Positions 1 to 10,090 of a DNA stretch of 64,000 bases are shown here, piece by piece. Numbering within the stretch: the first letter of the stretch is position 1; each line of letters opens with the position of its first letter. The stretch comes from Actinomycetota bacterium. GTDB lineage: Bacteria; Actinomycetota; Actinomycetes; Propionibacteriales; Propionibacteriaceae. The stretch spans positions 1 through 64,000 of the forward strand of contig JAIUOT010000058.1 in the NCBI GenBank assembly GCA_020161015.1, written 5' to 3'. A model generated the notes under the pieces. That model was given only the letters and a program-made list of their open reading frames with translations, ran no database searches and was not told the DNA's origin. The translations under genes and the position numbers were made by a program.

Positions 1-1
1 C

Positions 2-1462
2 ACCAACGACGGCGTGACCGTCGCGAAGGAGGTCGAGCTCTCCGACCCGTTCGAGAACCTCGGCGCGCAGCTCGCCAAGGAGGTCGCCACCAAGACCAAC
101 GACGTGGCCGGTGACGGCACCACCACCGCCACCGTCCTCGCTCAGGCGCTCGTCCACGAAGGCCTGCGGGCGGTCGCGTCCGGCGCCAACCCGATCGCGC
201 TCAAGCGCGGGATCGACGCCGCCGTCGTGGCGGTCGAGGACGAGCTTCGCCGGCTCGCCCGCGATGTCGAGACCACCGACGACATGGCCCACGTCGCCAC
301 CATCTCCGCCCGTGACGAGCAGATCGGCGCCCTGATCGCCGACGCGTTCGACAAGGTCGGCAAGGACGGCGTGATCACCGTCGACGAGTCGAACACCTTC
401 GGCACCGAGCTCGAGTTCACCGAGGGCATGCAGTTCGACAAGGGCTACCTCTCCCCGTACTTCGTGAGCGATCCGGAGCGCATGGAGGCCGTCCTCGAGG
501 ATCCCTACATCCTGATCAACCAGGGCAAGATCTCCTCGATGAACGACCTGCTCCCCGTGCTGGAGAAGGTCATCGGCGCCGGGGGCACCCTGTTCATCGT
601 TGCCGAGGACGTGGACGGCGAGGCGCTGTCCACCCTCGTGGTCAACAAGATCAAGGGCACCTTCACCTCGGTCGCGGTCAAGGCCCCGGCCTTCGGTGAC
701 CGTCGCAAGGCCATGCTCGAGGACATCGCGATCCTCACCGGCGGCAAGGTCGTGGCTCCCGAGGTCGGGCTCAAGCTCGACCAGGTCGGCCTGGACGTGC
801 TCGGCCGCGCCCGTCGCATCGTGGTGACGAAGGACAACACCACGATCGTCGAGGGTGCCGGGCACGCGGCGGAGGTCACCGGTCGCGTCGCGCAGCTGCG
901 CGCCGAGATCGAGCGCACCGACTCCGACTGGGACCGCGAGAAGCTCCAGGAGCGGGTGGCCAAGCTGGCCGGCGGCGTCTGCGTGATCAAGGTCGGCGCC
1001 GCCACCGAGGTGGAGCTCAAGGAGACCAAGCACCGCATCGAGGACGCGGTCTCCGCGACCCGCGCGGCCATCGAGGAGGGCATCGTCGCCGGTGGCGGCT
1101 CCGCCCTCGTCCACGCCTCGCGCGTGCTGGCCGACGGCCTCGGGCTGACCGGTGACGAGAAGGCCGGCGTCTCGATCGTCGCCAAGGCGGTCGGCGAGCC
1201 GCTGCGGTGGATCGCAGAGAACGGCGGCGAGCCGGGCCTGGTGATCGTGCACAAGGTGGCCGAGATGGAGCCGGGCAGCGGCTACAACGCGGCGACCGGC
1301 GAGTACGGCGACCTCGTCGCCCAGGGCGTCATCGACCCGGTCAAGGTGACCCGCTCCGCGCTGGCGAACGCCGCGTCGATCGCGTCCCTGCTGCTCACCA
1401 CCGAGACTTCGGTGGTCGAGAAGCCGGCCGAGGAGGACGACGACCACGGTCACAGCCACTGA
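2..1462 (+). CDS. groEL: Chaperonin GroEL (60 kDa), 5' end cut off by the window edge
   Basis: ATP-driven cytosolic folding chamber that works with GroES. The reading frame is open from base 2 ([10 protein letters not shown]) and corresponds to roughly residue 55 onward of a chaperonin of about 540 residues, so the start lies outside the window. The nucleotide-binding signature [17 protein letters not shown], the apical domain and the late equatorial motif [10 protein letters not shown] are intact. The C-terminus is acidic and then His-rich ([10 protein letters not shown]) rather than the Gly-Gly-Met tail of the housekeeping type. In mycobacteria and relatives a His tail marks GroEL1, the non-essential, specialised chaperonin. 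Whether a second groEL exists elsewhere cannot be seen. A near-perfect terminator follows ten bases after the stop. Confidence 0.97.
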   Translation, partial: TNDGVTVAKEVELSDPFENLGAQLAKEVATKTNDVAGDGTTTATVLAQALVHEGLRAVASGANPIALKRGIDAAVVAVEDELRRLARDVETTDDMAHVATISARDEQIGALIADAFDKVGKDGVITVDESNTFGTELEFTEGMQFDKGYLSPYFVSDPERMEAVLEDPYILINQGKISSMNDLLPVLEKVIGAGGTLFIVAEDVDGEALSTLVVNKIKGTFTSVAVKAPAFGDRRKAMLEDIAILTGGKVVAPEVGLKLDQVGLDVLGRARRIVVTKDNTTIVEGAGHAAEVTGRVAQLRAEIERTDSDWDREKLQERVAKLAGGVCVIKVGAATEVELKETKHRIEDAVSATRAAIEEGIVAGGGSALVHASRVLADGLGLTGDEKAGVSIVAKAVGEPLRWIAENGGEPGLVIVHKVAEMEPGSGYNAATGEYGDLVAQGVIDPVKVTRSALANAASIASLLLTTETSVVEKPAEEDDDHGHSH

Positions 1463-1471
1463 GCTGACACC

Positions 1472-1505
1472 CGAAGGCCCCCACCCGATCGGGTGGGGGC
1501 CTTCG
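1472..1505 (+). terminator. Terminator after groEL
   Basis: Perfect 15-bp inverted repeat (arms 1472–1486 and 1491–1505) around a GATC loop. There is no clear T tract, as is common in GC-rich actinobacteria. Confidence 0.85.
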
Positions 1506-1667
1506 TGCACCCGGACGGTGGAGGCCCTGCACCCTCCCACCGCGAGGAAGCTGGACGTTTGCTGGAGGCGACTGGCGGTTTGCTGCCGAGGCCGGCGGAT
1601 CGCTGGCCGGGGCCGCCGGGCCGTTGCGACGATGGCAGCGCAGGTCCCCCACGAAAAGGAGCACGAC

Positions 1668-2255
1668 ATGAACAGGACCCTCCGTACCGGGCTGGCCACC
1701 CTGGCCTCGCTCGGCGCCGGCCTCGGCCTGGTGCTGGTGAACAGCCCGGCGGCCTCCGCGGACGAGACGCCCGCGCCCACCCCGGTGTACCGGTGCGACG
1801 GCATCGTCGCGACGATCGTCGGCACCGACGGCGCCGACACCCTCACCGGCACGCCCGCACGGGACGTGATCGTCGGCCTCGGCGGCAACGACACCATCAC
1901 CGGCATGGGTGGCAACGACCTGATCTGCGCGGGGGCGGGCGACGACGTCGTCACCACCGGTGCCGGCTCCGACCGCGTCTTCGGCGGCTCCGGGCGTGAC
2001 GTGATCCGGGGCGGCGGGGGACGCGACAAGCTCTTCGGCGGCTCCGGCAACGACCACCTCGTCGGCGGTGCCGGGCGCGACCGGATCTTCGGCGAGTCGG
2101 GCCGGGACCTGATCGAGGGCGGCGCGAACCTCGACCGGCTGTTCGGCGGAAGTGGCGGGGACATCGTCCGCCAGACCGCGGCCTCTGCCACCGTCCGGGC
2201 GGCCTGGTACGCGGCGTTCGGGCCGGTGCCGGTCACCCCGCCGACGGCAGGCTGA
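1668..2255 (+). CDS. Secreted RTX-type calcium-binding repeat protein
   Basis: A 195-residue exported protein. The ATG at 1668 is chosen over the longer frame because AAAAGGAG lies 6–8 bases upstream and it gives a clean signal peptide (hydrophobic core about residues 10–28, cleavage near SASA). The mature part opens with a short Cys-containing segment (YRCDGIVATIVG). About eleven consecutive glycine-aspartate nonapeptides of the GGxGxDxxx type follow (for example GLGGNDTIT, GSGRDVIRG). In hemolysin-type proteins these bind calcium in a parallel beta-roll. No enzymatic domain is present, so it is probably a small calcium-stabilised surface or secreted protein. It stands alone between the groEL terminator and a convergent membrane gene. 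Confidence 0.85.
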   Translation: MNRTLRTGLATLASLGAGLGLVLVNSPAASADETPAPTPVYRCDGIVATIVGTDGADTLTGTPARDVIVGLGGNDTITGMGGNDLICAGAGDDVVTTGAGSDRVFGGSGRDVIRGGGGRDKLFGGSGNDHLVGGAGRDRIFGESGRDLIEGGANLDRLFGGSGGDIVRQTAASATVRAAWYAAFGPVPVTPPTAG

Positions 2256-2272
2256 CGCCGGACGGCGGACCG

Positions 2273-2605
2273 CTACAGCACGGCACGCAGCAGGGCGCGC
2301 CAGCCGATCAGGAACAGCGCGAGGACGGCCGCGGTCACCAGCACGAAGGTGGGCTCGGCCGTTCCGCCGCTGACGAGGCGGAGCACCACCCCGCCGATCG
2401 TGGTGATCAGCCACACGGTGATCCCCTGCACCCACCACGCGCCACGTCGCCAGCTCGCCACGAGCGAGCCGACCGTGGTGGCCATCACGAACGGCCACGC
2501 CGTCGCCCCCAGCTGCGAGAGGTCCTCACCGTGGCTCAACCGCCCGATGGCGGTGAACACGAACACCAGCACGATGTCGTAGGTGAGCGCGCGCAGGATC
2601 CGCAT
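2273..2605 (-). CDS. DUF3054 family small membrane protein
   Basis: A 110-residue protein with four predicted membrane helices and the family-typical N-terminal stretch DIVLVFVFTAIGRLSHGE. Function is unknown in the family. The start at 2605 is supported by a −10 box TAAGGT (2612–2617) lying six bases upstream of ATG with no ribosome binding site, the leaderless pattern found repeatedly in this window. It is transcribed divergently from the ABC transporter at 2698 and convergently with the RTX gene. Confidence 0.8.
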   Translation of the reverse strand: MRILRALTYDIVLVFVFTAIGRLSHGEDLSQLGATAWPFVMATTVGSLVASWRRGAWWVQGITVWLITTIGGVVLRLVSGGTAEPTFVLVTAAVLALFLIGWRALLRAVL

Positions 2606-2697
2606 GCGCCGACCTTAGCGAGAATCGTCCGCAAGGAGGATCCGATCCGCCGCGGAGGATGACGTGCCGCCGGGGCCGCGGGCCCTACCGTGGCACC

Positions 2698-3663
2698 ATG
2701 AGCGACACCCCTCCCGCCGTCGCCGGACCCCCGGCGTCCCCCGGCGAACCCCCGGTGCCGGGGATCGAGGCCATCGGGCTGAAGCGCGCGTTCGGCGCGG
2801 TGAAGGCGGTGGACGGGATGACTTTCACCGCCCCCGCCGGTGCGGTGACGGCACTGATCGGCCCCAACGGCTCGGGGAAGACGACGCTCCTCCTGCTGCT
2901 CGCCGGGCTGCTGCGTGCCGACGCCGGACGGGCCAACGTCGCGGGCTACGACCTCACCACGAACAACCTGGACGCCCGGGCACGGATCGGCTGGATGCCC
3001 GACGTCTTCGGCACCTGGGACGCGCTGACCTGCACCGAGATCCTGCGCACCTTCGCCCACGCCTACGGCATCGACCGGAGAACCAGTGGCGACCGCGTGG
3101 CGGCCATTCTCGCCAGGGTGCACCTGTCGGAGTTCGCCGAGCGCCCGGCCCGCGTGCTCAGCCGTGGCCAGAAGCAGCGGCTGGGGCTGGCCAGGGCACT
3201 CGTGCACGACCCGGAGGTGCTGCTGCTGGACGAGCCGGCCTCGGGCCTCGATCCCCGCTCGCGGATCGAGCTGAGGGACCTGCTGCGCGGGCTGGCCGCC
3301 GACGGCAAGACCGTCCTGGTCTCCTCGCACGTGCTCTCCGAGCTGGAGGAGGTGTACGACCACGCGGTCTTCGTCTCCCGAGGACGGACGGTCGACACCG
3401 CGGGACCCGCTGCCGAGCCGGTGAAGCGCGGCTGGCGCCTGGACGCCCTCGACCCGGTCGGGCTGCGGACGTTCCTGGACAACGCCGGCATCCCCTGGTC
3501 GGGGCAGGCCGGCGGCGACGTGGTCGTCCAGCTCGGTGGGTACGAGTCGGCGCGCGAGCTGATCCGTGCGGCCGTCGCCGCCGACGTCCCGCTGCACACG
3601 GTGAGCCCGGTGTCCGGACGCCTCGAGGAGACCTACCTGTCGCTGGACGAGGAGCGGATATGA
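2698..3663 (+). CDS. ABC transporter ATP-binding protein (ABC-2 exporter type)
   Basis: A 321-residue cytoplasmic ATPase. It shows Walker A (GPNGSGKTT), an ABC signature of LSRGQKQRLGLAR, Walker B with catalytic Glu (VLLLDEPASGLDP) and the switch His (VSSHVLSELEE). The C-terminal extension of about 90 residues is typical of drug- or lipid-exporter ATPases of the CcmA class. The ATG at 2698 is preferred because TACCGT (2686–2691) ends six bases before it, so translation is probably leaderless. Its stop overlaps the start of the permease by four bases (ATGA), so the two are co-translated. Substrate unknown. Confidence 0.93.
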   Translation: MSDTPPAVAGPPASPGEPPVPGIEAIGLKRAFGAVKAVDGMTFTAPAGAVTALIGPNGSGKTTLLLLLAGLLRADAGRANVAGYDLTTNNLDARARIGWMPDVFGTWDALTCTEILRTFAHAYGIDRRTSGDRVAAILARVHLSEFAERPARVLSRGQKQRLGLARALVHDPEVLLLDEPASGLDPRSRIELRDLLRGLAADGKTVLVSSHVLSELEEVYDHAVFVSRGRTVDTAGPAAEPVKRGWRLDALDPVGLRTFLDNAGIPWSGQAGGDVVVQLGGYESARELIRAAVAADVPLHTVSPVSGRLEETYLSLDEERI

Positions 3664-4883
3664 CCGGCTGGACCCTGAGCTGGAACGGGCTGCGCACCGT
3701 CGTCGAGCTCGAACTGAAGCAACGCGTGCGGTCGCGGCGCTGGATCTGGGCGCTCGTGGGCTGGTTCGTCGTGATCGGCCTCATCTCCTGGCTGATCGTC
3801 GCGGCGACCGACCAGGTGCGCGGTGGGGGAGCGAGCGACTACTCCGCCGGGGCGATGGCCTTCGGCATGATCACCTACTTCGTGCTCGGCATGGGCCTGC
3901 TGATCGCGCCGGCGTTCACCGCCACGTCCATCAACGGCGACCGCAGCGCCGGCACGCTGGCCACCCTCCAGGCCACGCGGCTGAGCGCGCTCGAACTGGC
4001 CACCGGCAAGCTCGTCGCCGCCTGGCTGGCGGCCGCGGTCTTTCTGGTCGTGGCGCTGCCGTTCATCGCCTGGTCGATGCTGCTGGGCAACATCTCGTTC
4101 TGGCAGGTGCTGGTCACCTTCGCCGTCGTCTTCGCCGAGGTCGCCGTGGTCTGCGCGATCGGCCTGGGCTGGTCGGCGCTGGTGTCACGACCGGCCGGGT
4201 CGACGTTCCTCACCTACTTCAGCGTGGTGGTGCTCACCGCGATCACGGTGATCGTGGTCGGCATGCTCGCGCTGCTGGTGACGCGGCCCGAGCCGGTGCG
4301 GGTGTGGGGCCTCAATCCGGCCGACGACGCCGCCTACCAGCTCGAGGTCGAGCGGTACTGGCAGGAGCACCCCGAGGGCGGGGACGAGCCGCCACCCCCG
4401 GTGACCAAGTGCACCTGGTACAACGACACCGAGTCGGTGAGCCACCTCGACCAGATCTGGTGGATCCTCGCCGCGAACCCGTTCGTCGTGGTCGCGGACG
4501 CTGCCCCGCTGCCCCCGGGCAGCGCGGCGAACCTGTCCGACTACCGGCAGCTGAACTCCGACCCGCTGGCCCTGCTGCGGTGGGGCGTGCGCCGGATGGC
4601 GATCCCGCCCGCCCTCGAACGGGACCGTTGCACCCCGCTGTACGACTCGCTGCCCGGCTACACCGTCGAGTGGGACAGCGGCGGCACCCCGCGCGTCTAC
4701 ACCTCCGGAGGGACGCTGGTGAACGTGTCCCCGGTGCAGGTGCAGCCGGTCAACGTGGAGAACCCGATCTGGCCGTGGGGGCTCGGTGCGAACGTGCTCC
4801 TCGGGGCGGTGTTCTTCTGGGTCGCGGTACGCCGGCTCTCCGTGCCGTACGGCACGCTGCCCAGCGGGACCCGGGTGGCCTAG
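3660..4883 (+). CDS. ABC-2 type transporter permease
   Basis: A 407-residue integral membrane partner of the preceding ATPase. A first transmembrane helix near residues 28–48 is followed by an extracytoplasmic segment, then four closely spaced helices (about residues 70–205). A long hydrophilic region of about 150 residues with two Cys follows, then a last helix near the C-terminus (ANVLLGAVFFWVAV). This half-exporter layout fits ABC-2 systems. It ends four bases inside the stop region of the convergent response regulator gene, so a bidirectional terminator is unlikely there. The adjacent two-component system may sense the exported compound (inference). Confidence 0.9.
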   Translation: MTGWTLSWNGLRTVVELELKQRVRSRRWIWALVGWFVVIGLISWLIVAATDQVRGGGASDYSAGAMAFGMITYFVLGMGLLIAPAFTATSINGDRSAGTLATLQATRLSALELATGKLVAAWLAAAVFLVVALPFIAWSMLLGNISFWQVLVTFAVVFAEVAVVCAIGLGWSALVSRPAGSTFLTYFSVVVLTAITVIVVGMLALLVTRPEPVRVWGLNPADDAAYQLEVERYWQEHPEGGDEPPPPVTKCTWYNDTESVSHLDQIWWILAANPFVVVADAAPLPPGSAANLSDYRQLNSDPLALLRWGVRRMAIPPALERDRCTPLYDSLPGYTVEWDSGGTPRVYTSGGTLVNVSPVQVQPVNVENPIWPWGLGANVLLGAVFFWVAVRRLSVPYGTLPSGTRVA

Positions 4884-5569
4884 GCTCCTCCGCGGGCCAG
4901 GCCCGACTCGTAGGCGACCACCACGGCCTGCACCCGGTCGCGGACGCCGAGCTTGGCCAGCACCCGCCGGACGTGGGTCTTCACGGTCGTCTCGGACAGG
5001 TAGAGGGTGGAGGAGATCTCCGCGTTCGACAGGCCGCGGGCGATCAGTTCGAGCACCTCCCGCTCGCGGTCGGTCAGCGTGGCCAGGCGCGGGTCCACCG
5101 GGTCCGGCCCCGGCGCGGACGGGTTGGCGGCGACGTGGGCGAGCAGGCGTCGGGTGGCCGACGGCGCGATCACCGCGTCGCCGGTGTGGACGGTCCGGAT
5201 GGCGGCCAGCAGGTCGGCCGGCGGCGCGTTCTTCAGCAGGAACCCGGAGGCCCCCGCCGTGATCGCCGACAGCAGGTACTCGTCGAGGTCGTAGGTGGTC
5301 AGCATCACCAGCCGGGGCGGGGACGCGGCGCCGCCGGCGTCCGCGGCCTCGAGGATCCGCCGCGTCGCCTCCAGCCCGTCCATGCCGGGCATCCGCACGT
5401 CCATCAGCACGATGTCGCACGGCGTGGCCGCGACCAGCGCGATCGCCTCGGCGCCGCTGCCGGCCTGGCCGGCCACCGTCATGTCCGGCTGGGCGTCGAT
5501 CACCATGGCCAGCCCGGCCCGGACGAGCTGCTGGTCGTCGACCAGGACGACGCGGATCGGCTCAGGCAT
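4880..5569 (-). CDS. NarL/LuxR-family response regulator
   Basis: A 229-residue two-component regulator. The receiver domain (residues about 5–120) carries the acidic pair DD at 11–12, phosphoacceptor D57 in DIVLMDVRMPG, and the conserved Thr and Lys (LTTYD, LLKNA). A LuxR helix-turn-helix (about 163–220, LTDREREVLELIARGLSNAE) binds DNA. It lies downstream of its kinase with an 8-bp overlap, so the two are translationally coupled. It converges on the ABC exporter, a frequent target of such pairs. Confidence 0.95.
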   Translation of the reverse strand: MPEPIRVVLVDDQQLVRAGLAMVIDAQPDMTVAGQAGSGAEAIALVAATPCDIVLMDVRMPGMDGLEATRRILEAADAGGAASPPRLVMLTTYDLDEYLLSAITAGASGFLLKNAPPADLLAAIRTVHTGDAVIAPSATRRLLAHVAANPSAPGPDPVDPRLATLTDREREVLELIARGLSNAEISSTLYLSETTVKTHVRRVLAKLGVRDRVQAVVVAYESGLARGGA

Positions 5570-6383
5570 CGATCGCCACCTCCTCGGGGACGGCCACCAG
5601 GGGGATCCGGGCCCGCACCCGGAAGCCGTCCTCGCCGGGTCCGGCCTCCAGCGTGCCGCCGACGAGCTCGACCCGCTCGCGCATGCCGATGAGGCCGAGG
5701 CCGAGGCCGTCCAGCGGCTCCTCGGTGCCCGGCTCCGGAGGCGTGGCGCCCCGGCCGCCGCGGTCGGTCACGGTGAGGGTGACCTCGTCGTCGGTCCAGC
5801 TGACGGCCACGATCACCTGCGCACCGTCGCCGGCGTGCTTCATCACGTTGGTCAGCGCCTCCTGGCACACGCGGTACAGCGCCAGCCGGGAGCCGGACGG
5901 CAGCGCGCTCGGCTCGCCCACCCTGATCAGCGACACCTGGAGCCCGGCCTGCCGCGCCTGCTCGACGAGCTCGTCCAGCGGTGCCTGGTCCGGCACCGGC
6001 GACAGTTCCGGGCCGGAGCCGCCGCGGAGCATGCCGAGGATGCGGCGGGTGTCGGCCAGGGCGGCGCGTCCGGTCTCTGCGATGGTGAGGAACGCGCGGC
6101 GTGACGCCGCGTCGTCCGCGACGACGTAGCTGCCGCCGTCGGCCTGGGCGATCATGATCGCCAGCGAGTGGGCGAGGACGTCGTGCATCTCGCGGACGAT
6201 CCGGATGCGCTCGGCCGAGACCGCCAGTTCGGCGGCGTGCTGCTGGGCGTGCAGGGCACGGACGCGCGCCGCGCGCGCCTGGGACAGCTCCCGGCGGGAA
6301 CGGCGGTGGGCCAGCGTGAGGCCCACGGCGACGGACGCCAGCACCGCGGCGACGGCCGCGAGGCAGAGTTCGAGCGGGTTCAC
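5562..6383 (-). CDS. Sensor histidine kinase, DesK/NarX-like (HisKA_3), short membrane part
   Basis: A 273-residue kinase with a GTG start. A single hydrophobic segment (residues about 5–25) replaces the usual 4–6-helix sensor. A HisKA_3 dimerisation domain follows with phosphoacceptor H67 in REMHDVLAHSLA, then a HATPase_c domain with N box (ALTNVMKHAGD), DRGGRG and GLGLIGMRERV. The sensor part looks reduced: only ten bases separate this start from the stop of guaB3, so there is no room for an N-terminal extension unless it overlaps guaB3. It is the partner of the regulator at 4880–5569. Confidence 0.92.
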   Translation of the reverse strand: MNPLELCLAAVAAVLASVAVGLTLAHRRSRRELSQARAARVRALHAQQHAAELAVSAERIRIVREMHDVLAHSLAIMIAQADGGSYVVADDAASRRAFLTIAETGRAALADTRRILGMLRGGSGPELSPVPDQAPLDELVEQARQAGLQVSLIRVGEPSALPSGSRLALYRVCQEALTNVMKHAGDGAQVIVAVSWTDDEVTLTVTDRGGRGATPPEPGTEEPLDGLGLGLIGMRERVELVGGTLEAGPGEDGFRVRARIPLVAVPEEVAIDA

Positions 6384-6393
6384 CCGGGCTTCC

Positions 6394-7500
6394 TCAGGAG
6401 TGGACGACGACCTCGACCCGCTGGAACTCCTTCACGTCGGAGTACCCGGTGGTCGCCAGGGCGCGGCGCAGGGCGCCGACGAGGTTCATCGTGCCGTCGG
6501 CGATGTGGGACGGCCCGAGGAGGATCTCCTCCAGCGTCCCGATGGCGCCGAACTTGACCCGCTCGCCGCGCGGGAGCGTGGCGTGCCAGGCCTCGGGGCC
6601 CCAGTGGTAGCCGTGGCCGGGGGCCTCGGTGGCCCGCGCCAGCGGGGAGCCGACCATCACCGCGTCCGCCCCGCAGGCGATCGCCTTGGCGATGTCGCCG
6701 GAACGGCCGAGCGCGCCGTCGGCGATCACGTGCACGTACCGGCCGCCGGACTCGTCCAGGTAGTCGCGCCGCGCCTCGGCCACGTCCGCCAGTGCCGAGG
6801 CCATCGGCACCTCGACGCCCAGCACGTTGCGGGTGCGCTTGGTCGCACCGCCGCCGAAGCCGACGAGCACGCCGGCCGCGCCGGTGCGCATCAGGTGCAG
6901 CGAGGACTGGTAGGTGGCGCAGCCGCCGACGATCACCGGCACGTCGAGCTCGTAGATGAACTTCTTCAGGTTCAACGGCTCGGCGACCGCGGAGACGTGC
7001 TCGGCCGACACGGTCGTGCCGCGGATCACGAAGAAGTCCACGCCCGCCTTCTCCACGACGCCGGCGAACTCCGCGCAGGTCTGCGGCGAGAGGGAGCCGG
7101 CCACCGGCACCCCGGCCTCGCGGATCTGGTGCATGCGCTCGGTGATCAGCTCGGCCTTGATCGGATCGGCGTACACCTCCTGCATGCGCCGCGTGGCCGC
7201 GACCGGGTCGTCGATCGAGGCGAGCTGCTCCAGCAGGGGCTCCGGGTCCGCGTAGCGCGTCCACAGCCCTTCGAGGTTCAGCACGCCGAGGCCGCCCAGC
7301 CGGCCCATCGCGATCGCGGTGGCCGGGGACATCACGGAGTCCATCGGCGCGGCGACGATCGGGAAGTCGAAGGTGAGCGCGTCGATCTTCCAGGCGAGGT
7401 TCACCTCCTCGATGCCACGGGTGCGCCGCGTGGGCACGATGGCGATGTCGTCGAACCCGTACACGGGCAGGGCGCGCTTGGAGCGGCCGATCTCGATCAT
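6394..7500 (-). CDS. guaB3: GuaB3 family IMP dehydrogenase-like protein
   Basis: A 368-residue TIM-barrel protein of the IMPDH/GMP reductase superfamily, lacking the CBS pair. It begins MIEIGRSKRALPVYGFDDI, the standard start of the actinobacterial GuaB3 group. At the position where true IMPDH has the active-site Cys loop (GSICTT in the neighbouring gene) it reads GFGGGATKRTRN, without cysteine. Classical IMP oxidation is therefore doubtful, and the cellular role of this group is not settled to my knowledge. The gene lies 18 bp downstream of guaB in the same orientation, and the pair is conserved in actinobacteria. Confidence 0.9.
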   Translation of the reverse strand: MIEIGRSKRALPVYGFDDIAIVPTRRTRGIEEVNLAWKIDALTFDFPIVAAPMDSVMSPATAIAMGRLGGLGVLNLEGLWTRYADPEPLLEQLASIDDPVAATRRMQEVYADPIKAELITERMHQIREAGVPVAGSLSPQTCAEFAGVVEKAGVDFFVIRGTTVSAEHVSAVAEPLNLKKFIYELDVPVIVGGCATYQSSLHLMRTGAAGVLVGFGGGATKRTRNVLGVEVPMASALADVAEARRDYLDESGGRYVHVIADGALGRSGDIAKAIACGADAVMVGSPLARATEAPGHGYHWGPEAWHATLPRGERVKFGAIGTLEEILLGPSHIADGTMNLVGALRRALATTGYSDVKEFQRVEVVVHS

Positions 7501-7518
7501 GGTGGTGAGCTCCCTTGC

Positions 7519-9096
<1,578 letters not shown>

Positions 9097-9171
9097 TCAG
9101 TGTATCGCCGGAGGGGGAGGCTCCCGGCCGGGACCAGACCGCGGGTGCGGGCGGCGGGCCGGTGCCCCGGC

Positions 9172-10050
9172 TCACCCCAGAGCGGACAGCGCCTGGGCCA
9201 GCCGGGGGTGCTCGAAGGTGAAGCCGGCGGCCAGCAGGCGGGCCGGGTGCGCCCGCTGGCTGGCCAGCAGGGCCTCGTTCACGAACTCGCGACCGAACAG
9301 CAGTGACACCGCGGTCAGCGGGACGGGCAGCGGCGTCGGCCGGCGCAGGAGCCGGCCGTAGGCCCTGGTGAACTCGAGGTTGCTCACCGGGTTCGGCGAG
9401 GTGAGGTTCACCGGGCCGGTGAGGTCGGAGCCGAGCAGGAACCGGGTGGCGCGGACGTGGTCGGTGAGGCTGATCCAGGAAAGGAACTGCCGCCCGTTGC
9501 CGATGCGCCCGCCCAGCCCGAGGGCGAACAGCGGGCGCTGGAGGCCAAGGAAGCCGCCGTCGTGGGACAGCACCTGCCCGGTGCGCAGCACGGCGGTGGG
9601 GACGGGGGAGTGGGCGGCCGCGGCCTCCCAGTCGCTGACCACCTCGGCGAGGAACCCGCGGCCGGCCGGCATGGTCTCGTCGACGATCTCTGTGCCGGTG
9701 TTGCCGTAGTAGCCGATCGCGGAGCCGTTCAGCAGGCGCTGGCAGCGTCCCTCGGGGGTGAGGCTGGTGACGATCGTGAGGGTGGACGTCACGCGCGAGC
9801 GCAGGATCTCCGCCTTGCGTTCCCGCGTCCACCGGGCGCCGGCGATGGGCGCACCGGCGAAGTTCACCACGGCGTCGACGTCCTCAAGGCCCGGGCCGGC
9901 GATCCGGCCCGCGTCGGGATCCCAGTGCCGCTGGTCGGAGGAGGTCACCCGGCCGCGCACCAGGCGCACCACCTCATGGCCGTCCCGCACCAGCGCCCGC
10001 CCCAGGGCGGTGCCGATCAGTCCGGTGCTGCCGCCGATCGCTACCCGCAT
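9172..10050 (-). CDS. TIGR01777 family epimerase (SDR superfamily)
   Basis: A 292-residue NAD(P)-binding protein. The Rossmann motif GGSTGLIGTALGRAL is at residues 5–19, and there is a characteristic central YYGNTGTEIVDE. The C-terminal domain is of the DUF1731 type (ALLASQRAHPARLLAAGF). Family members are annotated as nucleoside-diphosphate-sugar epimerases but the substrate is unproven. The start at 10050 is chosen because the −10-like CAGGAT (10058–10063) ends seven bases before ATG and the longer frame adds only nine non-conserved residues. It is read toward guaB from a position between guaB and the mannosyltransferase. Confidence 0.88.
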   Translation of the reverse strand: MRVAIGGSTGLIGTALGRALVRDGHEVVRLVRGRVTSSDQRHWDPDAGRIAGPGLEDVDAVVNFAGAPIAGARWTRERKAEILRSRVTSTLTIVTSLTPEGRCQRLLNGSAIGYYGNTGTEIVDETMPAGRGFLAEVVSDWEAAAAHSPVPTAVLRTGQVLSHDGGFLGLQRPLFALGLGGRIGNGRQFLSWISLTDHVRATRFLLGSDLTGPVNLTSPNPVSNLEFTRAYGRLLRRPTPLPVPLTAVSLLFGREFVNEALLASQRAHPARLLAAGFTFEHPRLAQALSALG

Positions 10051-10090
10051 GCGTCCGATCCTGCCACTGCCGGCCAACCCTCCGCCGGGA

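Noticed and set aside
2664-3659. Permease start extended upstream across the ATPase gene
   Set aside because: The extra 332 codons are out-of-frame shadow of the ATPase; the ATGA overlap at 3660 is the natural start.
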